NCBI GenBank assembly: GCA_947579605.1
Contig: OX388312.1
Span: 19,367,313 to 19,431,312 of the forward strand
Source: Athripsodes cinereus
Taxonomy: Eukaryota > Arthropoda > Insecta > Trichoptera > Leptoceridae
Length of the DNA stretch: 64,000 bases
Direction: 5' to 3'
Position numbers and translations under genes: made by a program. Below the pieces are notes generated by a model. The model ran no database searches, was not told the origin of the DNA, and was given only the letters and a program-made list of their open reading frames with translations. The number at the start of each line of letters is the position of its first letter. The first letter of the stretch is position 1. This document shows, one piece after another, positions 38,430-48,120 of the stretch.

Positions 38430-41400
38430 CTGAAAAAAAATCACAAAATACTTCATCATTATATTTCTTATAAAATACAAAAATTATATAACTTATGTAT
38501 GTTACAACTTCGAATTTAAAATATGGAAATTTAGGAGAGTCACTTTTTATAAACTAAATAAAAATAGATGTACGGAAGGATTTTCATGCTTATTCAATAA
38601 ATAAGAGTAAAAAAAACTTATTAGATTTTTTTACAAAAAAAAATATTATGCTACGAGATTAAAGTATTAAGAATTCATGCTCTCATGCCTAACATTTATT
38701 AAAAACATTTTGTGGTACGAGTTTATAAATTTATTGATATAATTATGTTAACAAGTAATAATTAGTGAGGAACAACTTACGAATATGTGTGATTAATAAA
38801 GGGTGATTATTTGGTCTTTCCTTACTTTTCTCTTTTCTACATAGCGTACCTGAAATATAGTAATGTGTGTTAGTAGAGCAAAAGTAATCATGTTACTTTT
38901 AGTACAACCAATATTTATATTCAATAAATATCCTACATATATATATCCACCCTCATGCCACATCCCAGGTGGGATAGGAAGAGTAACCAGAATGCCATTA
39001 ATATGGGATAGAAGGTGAAAATTAAATATCAACAAACTTTATCTATTTACATATTATCATCTTTGGGTAGGTATTCTTATATCTTTCACAAAGATCATTC
39101 AAAGTTTACAGTTGAGACTATTATCGGTCTATCAAAGTAATATTCACTATATATAAATACATTTAACATTGTTGTTTTGCAGACTGCTGGCGAAAAGGCT
39201 ATACAGCTGTTATACCAGTAGTGATAAAATTATAAATAGAGTTCAACATCGGTTTCAGTTTGATGCCAGCCTATGTCAATGATCCCAGATCTTTGTATGC
39301 CTCTATACATCTCTCTAACATCTCGATTCTTTACAATTGTCAGGATGCAAAGACATCCGACATAGGTAAATAGGTTATATGTCAAAAAGATTCAAATTAG
39401 AAAACCACAAACCATTTTTTAAGTTTCAAATTGTCAATTCTGTAAAAAGTAAATAAGGGACACCAACATAAAAATGCCCAGTTCACCCGTTTTGCCTATG
39501 CCCCTTTCTCTTCCGTTTTGGTCATGGCGTTAGGATAACACACCTAATGACGCTCTCCGTTTTTAATATTCTGTAAACTCACCAACAAGGGTGTAAGTTC
39601 TGTAAATACACCCCAAGTGTTAATATAGTGCCCCAGAACCAGACTCTAGAGCGAGAACAGGTATAACAGCCAGTTTAGAGCACACAGTGAGCCCGCCAAA
39701 TATCAAGGCGTGGTCGCTTCTCATGAACATATGGAAAAAGGGTAAATACAGTTAAAAATATCTTAATAAGCCCCAGTTCTCCTGTTTCGGAGACTAAGAG
39801 ACTGCCTCCTGAGTTCACTTACACAATACTATTGGATCTGGTCTGATCTTATACCGGCCTACCCTGGCAGCTGGAGGTATTTATTTATTTATTTATTTAT
39901 TTTCTCGAAGGGAACAAACAGTCAACACAACAAGTATTACAACAATTAAAATTAAATGAAATATAGACCACAAGAGTCCCCCTATATTACCACAGTTTAA
40001 AAAATTCAAAGCAACTAAGACAAACACACAAAACCAACAACAAAAACAAAGAAATATAATAATAAGATAGGATAAGACAAGATATGAGAAAAGTTAAACC
40101 TCAACTGGTATGGACCTCAACGCCTGGCCAACTGTGGAACCCTTTACCAGGACTTCGCCTGGTGGCCTGGAGACTCATCTCGCTACCACCGTTTGAAACT
40201 TAACCTCTCTCCTATTTTTATATTCAGTGGTGTTTTCTCTCAAACTAAATACTCATTGAACTAAATACTTATCTTATCTTGTAATAGTGGTAAATTGCAA
40301 TTGTATTTGTTTGTACTTTATTTGGTAATACCAGTTTGAAAATAGATCTGATAATAACCGCATAATTACTGTTCTTTATTTGTCCTCTCCAAACTATTCA
40401 CAGTGCACGGAGCAAACAACAACACAAGGGGATTTACGAATAACCACTCCCTGAGTGGGTAGAGCTTAGCCGGCACAGCAAGAATTAATCACACTTGTAA
40501 AGAGTATAGTTGAACATCTTTTTATTTATGAGTGTGACACAATATAATACATATGTTCTCAATACGCAAGTGAATTTTTTAATTAAACCTTAAGAATGCT
40601 TCTGAAATATGACACTTGCAAAAACAGTATGCAGGGGTCTTAAAAACCGCATCGAAATTTAGGGTAGACCTTCATTCATTGAGAATATTTAATATTCAAA
40701 TGATAGTTTAAATAATTGTAAATCAGATATTAACATTAAAAAAATCATCTATATGCTGGTACAAACAAGTCATACTTTGTGTGATCCATAAATAACTGAT
40801 AATACTAATGAAACATACGGTATCATGGGTATTCACATGTGTTGGTGAGTAGCATTGCAATGTATTTGTATAATATTTGTGTTGGTGAGAATTTTATAAA
40901 TGAGTGAGAACTAATATAATACATATCACATTATGACCTTAATCATTTAAAGGAATAAATGTTTAATCACATTACATCATATCACTCATTCCGAATATTA
41001 TGTCCTTTTGAACTACCTCTTTACTATAAATTGTAAAATAAAATAATTAAATTAACTAATATGAGGCGTCTAATATCCCATGAATATTATTACGGTGTAT
41101 ATTATTCTTATTTCATTTTTAATGTTATTTATTCACTGATGTGAAAAATAACATTACCAAGGTAAGACTTTTGTGTTGCTAAAACTATGATAGAAAAATA
41201 AATTACAATTATTAGTGTTTCGTGTAACAATGTTAATAAATGTTTTTTTACATGTACTAAAAAGAAAATATGAAAAATAGATACATACTAATAAAGAGGC
41301 TATTTTATTATTTGCATGTATTTTTCCCATTTATAGATTTTTTTTTACAGATTTATAAAATTATTACTATACGCTATATATGGCACCCTTGAGGTCATGT

Positions 41401-41609
41401 TATGAGTAAACGGCGCTTTACAAATTGTCCATATATGTATATATTTATTTATTTATTATTTACGGCTAATTAGCCTTTTACACAATATTTTACATAGGTA
41501 CAATATCATAAGAAAACCTAGGTACCAAACACAAAATTAACAAATCAATATTACAAACATACATCTATCATTACAATTTTAAAATAAAACAACAGAAGGC
41601 AACCAAAAT

Positions 41610-41664
<55 letters not shown>

Positions 41665-44600
41665 TACAAATAAGATGGCATCTAGTAACAGTATGCACTC
41701 CTGAGTTCACAGGAGTATCAATGCATGATTCACATACTAACAACGGCGGCACTGCTGTTGAATGGTGGCATTATGAATTGACTGAAATGTTGAGTGAGGT
41801 GAAATACAACAAAAAAATAATTTGAAATGAAATAAGAAAATATATTTCATAAAAAGGGGCAAATACCAAAACAAGATTAATTTATATACCAGTGTCTGGT
41901 ACCTTCTTAGAACTATGTGACAAAATACTAATGTAAATATTGAAAATGACTATTCTCAGCGGGCAATTGCCTTACACATATCTACTCTTTTACTATAATT
42001 AGTTCCCACACAGTGGAGATTAAGATATGTTAAAACAACTCTTCAGAATTATGGAAAATTTACTCACAAAGTGGTTAATATACTGTGTTGACTACATCCA
42101 CAAAAGCACAAATGAACAATCTCTAAACTGACACAAGGCATCTCTATAACATAAGTCTTACCTTTTTGAGCTCCGAGAAGAAGTTTGACAACAACATCAT
42201 TTGCTAATCCATAGTCTCTCAACTGACTTAAAATATTCTTTAAATATCTGTTACGTAAACTTTGCCACGTCCGACCTGTAATACACATTTACTTCTATGA
42301 GTCATAAAATCAATACTCATAAAAAACTCCACATCAACTTGTTAATAAATAAAATGTTTACCACGTATGGGCATCAATTGCTTCCGTTCCAATTCTTGCC
42401 AAATAGAATTGCCATTGACTTTATGAGTATGCATGTTATTCAAAATCCAATTCAGTATGGCCTTGTCCTCTTCTACAGAGTATTGAGCTTTATCTTTTAT
42501 GTACTTAAACCTGAAAATATAAATCCACAAATAATGTTTCCATACTTATTATCCGCACACAACACACCAGCGAACAAATCAACCTTCATGCAAACTACAC
42601 AGCCAATTACAAATAATTATACACAAAATGTTTTACTTCTAGCAAATGAATATTTAGATTAATCAAAGGGAAATATTCAGTGAGCATGCAAATTATGATA
42701 CTGCAATAGCAAGTGCTAATAATTTACTGGAATAATAGAAACAAAAAACACTTGAAGTTGTCAGTTAAAAAGGCATTACAATGCCCAAAACCAATACCCA
42801 ATAGCAAATAAGAATACCCTAAAAAGACAAGAAATAGGAGGGAAACATATTTAAATGAAAATAATGTTCAAAGGAAGAAATGATAATAAAGATTCATCCT
42901 TCCAATGGAAACCACAATACTTAACACGTATGCCAAGCAACAGCAAATAGGAATATGCATTCTATTATTATAAAAGAAATGTTAAACCTCCCTTTCGTAA
43001 TCCTATTGACTTTTGTTGTAATTTAATATTATACGTATGAACTGTGAATGCTAATTTAATGAAAGCAATGTTGATAGCCACAGCAAATGCTAAATTAGTG
43101 ATGAGTTTCACATATAATAAAAAAATTGAGTCTTTCAATTTCATATTTGAGTCATCAAATCACCAAGCCTAGGTAACCCATCACTTCTGATTTTTATATG
43201 ATTTTTTATTTACAAGTTTCTACTTTTTATTTATAAGTTATAAAACAATGACAAATCTTTTTCCAAAAAGACTTGTAAATCTGTTAATGTCTACATAAAA
43301 GCTACAATGATTACATTTAGTAGATATAAATGCACCGTTGAGATGGATACTTCAATAAACGGCGCCGAATAAATCATCCGACTCACATGCATACATAAAC
43401 CTGTACATCACTTTTCATAAAAAAAATAGATGTTCCCTGTGCCAATTATTAAGATATACTCAAATATTTCAGATTTAAAACACTAATCTGGATTTACGAC
43501 CAACAGAAATACAAATTCACGTTTCAAGACACTACATATCTAACACCTACATAATGTACTAAATAATTGCTTATATTGTGAAGATAGATAAGATTGGTAG
43601 CCAGATTTGAATGATGTATCGGAAATATCAAAACTGTGTAAAAAAGTCAATTTTTGATGTGCCTTAATCAAATATATCTGAGGTACATGATGCATTTGGG
43701 TATCAATCTTTTTAAAACATTATAATATGATCAACATATCAATTTTCAGTTTTAAGAAAATATAAATTAAATTGATAAACACAGCCTCTGTACATTCATC
43801 TTGACTTGTACAACTTTTGCTTTTTATTTAGACAATTATTTTCTCTACAGTAAACAAATAAATTGGTTTACTGGAAGACATTGCCTAAAGGCAATATGTA
43901 CGCCTTTTGCACAAATTTATTTTGACAAATAAAGTGTTTTATTACTATTATATATCTAAACAGTGCACGTATGTAGACTAAATAAATATTTGTGCATAAT
44001 GAAATTAACAGACATATACTTGTGCAGATTTTGCATGAATGAACATGAAACTCCACTGCATCTACTCACAGAATGTGAAACAATAATACAAATAAGAGCC
44101 AAAATAATTGGCTCACACTTTCCTGATCAAGAACAGATCAAAAGAACTAAGCCACAGTAAATTTTGAATTTATTCAGGTTTTAGGTCTGTGGGAAGACAT
44201 CTATGGACCAAATCTTACAATGGACTACACTAAGAAGTTGAGGCGAGGAAGGCCATAGATAGAGAAAAATACCTGGTCATAGCAACTTTTAAGTAAAAAA
44301 TAATAAATATTGGAAGTGATGGGTTACTTTTTATTTTCTCCCGGTGATTTATAGTTTTGACCCATTTGTCAAGTCTGTTACATACACTATTATAAAAAGC
44401 ATATAACATAGATGGAATGCCATATGTTCAGATAGTGTCAGCAGAGGTACAATAATAGATATTGCATACTTGGGTATTTCACGGAGATTGGGCCTCTTAA
44501 CTGATCTTGGAACAGATGTATCTGTTTTCCATGCATCTAGTTTCGAAAAATCTAACCTATCACTTGATATGTTTTCTTGTTTATTATTGTTACTTTTAGC

Positions 44601-47291
44601 CCCTTTTTGTAAAACTTTGTCTTGAGTTGAAGAAGAAGGAGAAGGAGTTGGTAGTGAAGAATCGTATTTATTATTTTGCCTTGCCAAATTTGATTTGCTT
44701 CTTAATTTCTGTAAAAAAAATATAAATATATATTTAAACACACTATAACATTATACCAGATTTTACATTAAATTTGATTAATTTCTTGTTATTTAGTCAT
44801 AGCATAAACTCTATTAATGTCAAAAATGGTCTATATTAAGGACATAGAATCAAAGTCACATTAAGCCTAGAACATTGAAACAGCAACAACTGTAACCACT
44901 CTTTCTTAGATTTTAATTATTACATATCTTTCAATTTTAAATTTAGTATTGTGTTGTTACTGATGATGACTACATTGCAGTCGAAAACAATTGAACAATT
45001 CTCATAGTGGAACTTAAGTATTTTTTAATATAATTTTAAATATAATCTTTTATAATGCATTTCCACAAAGTTACACTAGAAAATATAGAATATTTAAAAT
45101 GTAAAGGTTTCATTATATTCTAAGAAAATAAAGTAACTATTTTAATTAAACTACAAACTGTATCAATGTTTTTCTTTTTATTACAAATGTATTGAAATTA
45201 AAATTAATAAAAAAATGTTTTTATCTGCCTGTTCAATTTTTCAGAGCAAATGTGTTTTACAGGATTTAAATTTTAGTAGGTAGATTTTTTTTTTATTTAA
45301 ATCAAACAGCAAATGCTCTTAATTTAAGGCAGATAGAAATATTTTCAAGTGAAAATAAGATTGGAAAAGTTTGTTTTATATGAGTTTTATTTTGTTATTG
45401 GACTCAAAAAGTCATATTTCTATCAAGTCAACACTCATGTTATATTTAACTGCCAATTACATGTAAAGATAAAGTCACTTTATCTTTTTTAGTTTTTTTT
45501 TCAAGAGATATAACAAGGGATAATAAAATGATTCAATTAGTGATTTACATCACCAATTATAGAATCTAAAATCTGATAATTTAAACAACACAATATTCAT
45601 AAAAAAACATAGGACACGAGAAGGGTTTAGGTGTTTAGTTCAACGTACAATGTTTCATCACATGGTAACTTATTATATAATTATGTGTACATATACTGTA
45701 CAATGTACTTAAGCTACGACAAAAATAATATAATAAAACATGGGTGCAAAATATAATATGTGATAATTCAAGTAAAAAAAATTAATTTAAAATTTCGCTT
45801 GTTTTTATACGAATCCGTCAATTTTATAAAAGTAACAGATAGTTCACATTGTGAACTGCGGTATTACAAAGGCTGGTTTTATCAATAATCAAAGGATGAA
45901 CATGTGAACCGCGCTTCGCCTTACAACATTCGTAAAGTTGTTTCTAAGGTTTATATGCAATTTTTATAAGCCATTTATAACAAGAGGAGAATAAGATAAA
46001 TACCTTAGAATGCAAAGGATGGTTATTATCCTCAAAGGCCTTCCTCTGTGTCAAGCCAAGATACTTAGCAAACTCTTCCTGGCTCAATTCACCTGAGCTT
46101 TCAATCTGTACAGAGGTGTTATTCAGTCTCTGAGAATCAAGAGAGAAAAGTTGTTCAAGCACTACCGTAGGATTCAATGAACATAATAAAGCAATAAAAT
46201 AATTATCATCTGTTTCAAAGGTCCCCACGGGAACCTGTGTCATTCCTTTATAAGGTATGAAATCAGTGTTCTTGGAAGCCCACTGACTGATTACGCGTAA
46301 ATCATCTACGGAGATAAAAAAAGATTTTTCTTTATTATTGAAGTCCCTTACTAGTGCTTGTCCATCTTTACGTTCTACAATGCTAGCGACACGCTGTAAG
46401 GATTGGTGTGTTGCATTATTTTGAGTGCTACTCTCATTTACTTTTACAAAAGTCTTATTTAGCTCTGACTCGGAACTTATGTTAGTGGATGAATCTTCAT
46501 CTGGTCTGTGAACATCGACTACCACTTTAGTTTCATGGTGTGAGTTGTTCGATCTGTAATTAAATACTAGGTTAAGAACACATTTCACACTACTTCCAAC
46601 AACAATTTCTTAAACTAATCTGGTCATGAGAATAGTTTATAAGTTAAATACCAAATCATGTTTCGAAATGATCAGCAAATGAAACGAAAGAAAAACTGCA
46701 ATTTAGTATTCATCTTCCTTATTTACAGTAAATATTATAAACAAAACTAATAAATATTCATGATATTACAAACAGAATTGAAGATAATAACTTACCGTTG
46801 TGCATTATCCTTGTCATTCATTAAATTGTCAATTTTTTTGTGTAGATCCTCAAGTTTTTGACACCTATAATAAGTGAAAATGTTATAATTTACAATGTAA
46901 TACATCACATGGATAATGTAGTCATAAGCAATGGACATGTAACATCCTACTTAGCGCGCTAATTAGATGGAATACAACACACTCTATAAAAAAAAACAAC
47001 TCACACATAAGCAAACGGGTTATCCTTCATTGAATCAATACCAACTTTATCTCTTATTATCCTACATTTATGGTGTTTTAAGGCATATTTAATCTCTTCT
47101 AGTGCATCTTCAAAGTCAATATGAACCATCTTTTCACTGTCCGATAAATAAAAGAACTCTAGTTTAGTCCTTGATTTAGATATTGGATCCGTAACATAGC
47201 CGTTCACAACGGGAATACTCTCTCCATTTACATCAATACAGCAATGATTATTGAAGAGGTTATCATCAGGAATGCTTTCAATTTCAGGCAT
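38107..47291 (-). CDS. TERF2IP: RAP1-type Myb-domain protein, TERF2IP-like (8 coding exons)
   Basis: Coding exons in transcript order: 47291-47005, 46864-46796, 46553-46004, 44708-44470, 42510-42362, 42275-42162, 38849-38781, 38429-38107. All introns are GT-AG, phases match at each join, and the coding sequence of 1800 nt gives 599 aa. At about residues 385-449 lies a RAP1-type Myb domain: YSVEEDKAILNWILNN, VNGNSIWQELERKQLM and GRTWQSLRNRYLKNIL, with the three helices and the WQSLRxRYLK motif that typify RAP1/TERF2IP. Residues 96-118 form a short charged helix (QKLEDLHKKIDNLMN). The C-terminus is basic and Ser-rich (KKSIRSGSGKK, TRSRGRKLF). In vertebrates RAP1 binds TRF2 at telomeres and also regulates transcription. 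Here the Myb sits after a long N-terminal part rather than after a short BRCT, and no BRCT or C-terminal RCT domain is evident by eye. Identity as a RAP1 orthologue is inference; other RAP1-Myb-containing proteins remain possible. Confidence 0.8.
38781..38849 (-). CDS. TERF2IP: RAP1-like gene exon 7
   Basis: A 69-nt exon, acceptor CTATATTTCAG, donor ATATTC|GTAAGT, encoding TLCRKEKSKERPNNHPLLIT then HI. It keeps frame between exons 6 and 8 across introns of 3.3 kb and 0.35 kb. Confidence 0.7.
39440..39902. repeat. Unclassified interspersed repeat with (TTTA)n end
   Basis: About 430 bp of clearly higher GC than its surroundings (TGCCCCAGAACCAGACTCTA, GGTGTAAGTTCTGTAAATAC, TACCGGCCTACCCTGGCAGC) ending in five TTTA units at about 39877-39902. 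A simple-repeat end at one border is typical of non-LTR retroelement 3' ends. No protein frame is readable. Confidence 0.4.
41613..41663. repeat. (AT)n microsatellite
   Basis: About 25 uninterrupted AT units in an intron of the RAP1-like gene. Confidence 0.95.
42162..42275 (-). CDS. TERF2IP: RAP1-like gene exon 6 (Myb recognition helix)
   Basis: Acceptor GTGTATTACAG, donor AAAAAG|GTAAGA. Encodes GRTWQSLRNRYLKNILSQLR, then DYGLANDVVVKLLLGAQK. WQSLRNRYLK is the signature of the third helix of RAP1-type Myb domains. Confidence 0.88.
42362..42510 (-). CDS. TERF2IP: RAP1-like gene exon 5 (Myb helices 1-2)
   Basis: Acceptor TATATTTTCAG, donor ACGTG|GTAAAC. Encodes FKYIKDKAQYSVEEDKAILN, WILNNMHTHKVNGNSIWQEL and ERKQLMPIR. 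The pattern of Glu-Glu-Asp-x-Ala-Ile-Leu and Gly-Asn-x-Ile-Trp-x-x-Leu-Glu matches RAP1 Myb helices 1 and 2. Confidence 0.88.
43862..43948 (+). repeat. LINE/SINE 3'-tail fragment (CTGGAAGA...GCAATA hairpin type)
   Basis: GGTTTACTGGAAGACATTGC, CTAAAGGCAATATGTACGCC then a T-rich end with ATTACTATTATA. The same motif order occurs at 48553-48620 (GGTTTGCTGGAAGAGATTGC, CTGGCAATAAGCACACC). This tail type, with a small GC-AATA stem-loop, is widespread at LINE 3' ends in insects. Confidence 0.6.
44005..44330 (+). mobile_element. LINE 3' fragment with terminal CCHC-like motif
   Basis: The plus strand reads YLCRFCMNEHETPLHLLTEC, TIIQIRAKIIGSHFPDQEQI and KRTKPQ, stop. CxxC followed by HLLxEC is the zinc-finger-like end of many LINE ORF2 proteins after the RNase H or RT region. 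The 3' UTR follows (LWEDIYGP-like frame and AT-rich end). It lies in the intron between exons 4 and 5 of the RAP1-like gene, antisense to it. Confidence 0.65.
44470..44708 (-). CDS. TERF2IP: RAP1-like gene exon 4
   Basis: Acceptor TTTTTTACAG, donor CCCAA|GTATGC (phase 2, completed by G of exon 5 to Lys). Encodes a low-complexity Ser/Asn/Lys linker: LPTPSPSSSTQDKVLQKGAK, then LDFSKLDAWKTDTSVPRSVK and RPNLREIP leading into the Myb domain. Confidence 0.75.
44955..45053 (+). repeat. Interspersed repeat shared with 51255-51345
   Basis: ACTACATTGCAGTCGAAAAC and CAATTCTCATAGTGGAA here correspond to ACTACATTGTAGTTGAAAAC and CAATCTCATAGTGGAAT at 51255-51310, followed in both by AT-rich sequence ending in ATCTTT. 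The family is unknown. The RTE copy at 51348 landed at the end of the second copy. Confidence 0.55.
46004..46553 (-). CDS. TERF2IP: RAP1-like gene exon 3
   Basis: Acceptor TTAATTACAG, donor TCTAAG|GTATTT. It holds a Ser/Asn-rich linker (DEDSSTNISSESELNKTFVK) and a compact segment, SIVERKDGQALVRDFNNKEK through SFFISVDDLRVISQWASKNT to FAKYLGLTQRKAFEDNNHPL. This central segment looks like a folded domain, but I do not recognise it. Confidence 0.85.
46796..46864 (-). CDS. TERF2IP: RAP1-like gene exon 2
   Basis: A 69-nt exon, acceptor TTATTATAG, donor CAACG|GTAAGT, encoding CQKLEDLHKKIDNLMNDKDN then AQR. The heptad-like Leu/Ile spacing suggests a short coiled coil. Confidence 0.8.
47005..47291 (-). 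CDS. TERF2IP: RAP1-like gene exon 1
   Basis: Starts MPEIESIPDDNLFNNHCCID and continues DPISKSRTKLEFFYLSDSEK. The exon ends at TATGT|GTGAGT, phase 2. The next exon supplies the G that completes Val, then CQKLEDLHKK. The region of about 90 residues has alternating strand and helix character and no family I can name. Confidence 0.8.
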
Positions 47292-48015
47292 CTTAAGTAA
47301 CTTGTAGAACAGTTCAACTTAAAATGTATCTCTATTTCCACAGCATAAGTATAAGTCGGGGAATTTTTTGATGATTTAAGTTTTACACTAAAATAAATTT
47401 TAGAAATAATTGATAAAAAATTGACAAAACTACACAATACACCCAAACAGCAACAATAGATGCGTGAATAGATGCTTCGAAAAGATTGGCATTGGAATGA
47501 CGTTTGTGTTTTAGCGGCATCAGTGTTGCCAACTCGGATTTTGAAAAAAAATGTACATCCCAGACCATAATCCGCCCCCCTCCCTCCCCCTTCCTTACCG
47601 CCCGTCAAATTTTCAAATTGATAGGTATAGGAGTTTACGATCTCCTCAAATTTATTATGAATATTAATTCAGAAAAGTGTGGCATTCGAGGATTAAAATT
47701 GGTAAATTTAAGGAAAATAGCAATAGTACCTACGTAAATTCGGAACAAACGTAGATGCGGGACAAATATTTGTAGATTACCAAAAGTATATGTAAAATTA
47801 TATATACGTGACAACTTTGACATGCATATTATAAATTTTAAATAATTATTATTTGTATGTTATTTTGCAATATTATATTTTGTCATGAAACCAATGAAAA
47901 TTGAATAGATGTGATCGTCTCTGAATCAAAAGTTGTTTTCTATGCATTTGTCATAAATTAGTGCTTTTACTTCTATGTCTATGTTCGCGTGTTCGTTTTA
48001 TACAAATTTTTCCAG
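47292..48015. promoter_or_regulatory. Shared intergenic promoter region between RAP1-like gene and peroxiredoxin 5
   Basis: Only 724 bp separate the two start codons, which diverge. The region contains a CT-rich tract (about 47570-47605) and no recognisable TE. Core promoter elements could not be assigned. A bidirectional promoter is inferred from geometry alone. Confidence 0.55.
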
Positions 48016-48120
48016 ATGAACTCCGTCGGAAGGCCGGTTGCTCAGGTTATTGCTGTTTGTTTGCGAGGCGCTGGAAGACGTAGTTTGCATTTGTCTGCAG
48101 CAACGATGGCTCCTATTAAG
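48016..48120 (+). CDS. Prx5: Peroxiredoxin 5 exon 1 (presequence)
   Basis: 35 codons, donor ATTAAG|GTAAGT. Contains both candidate start codons, at 48016 and 48106. Confidence 0.92.

Larger units (their letters stand above)
38930..42161. other. Intron of the RAP1-like gene between exons 6 and 7, repeat-rich
   Basis: No coding exon was found in this 3.3-kb intron. It contains a short RTE-tail-like piece (38945-38990, minus: CATGCCACATCCCAGGTGGG), an unclassified GC-richer repeat (39440-39880) ending in TTTA units, a further unclassified repeat start near 40085-40210, a TTTATTTA-headed segment with ACGGCTAATTAGCC (41446-41530) and an (AT)n run. Confidence 0.5.

Noticed and set aside
41613..41663. 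(AT)n tract as a functional element such as a replication origin
   Set aside because: A plain microsatellite in an intron; nothing else supports a function.
47228..47608. Minus-strand frame starting upstream of the RAP1-like ATG
   Set aside because: It overlaps exon 1 in another frame and mostly covers the promoter interval; no domain, and the MPEIES start explains the locus better.
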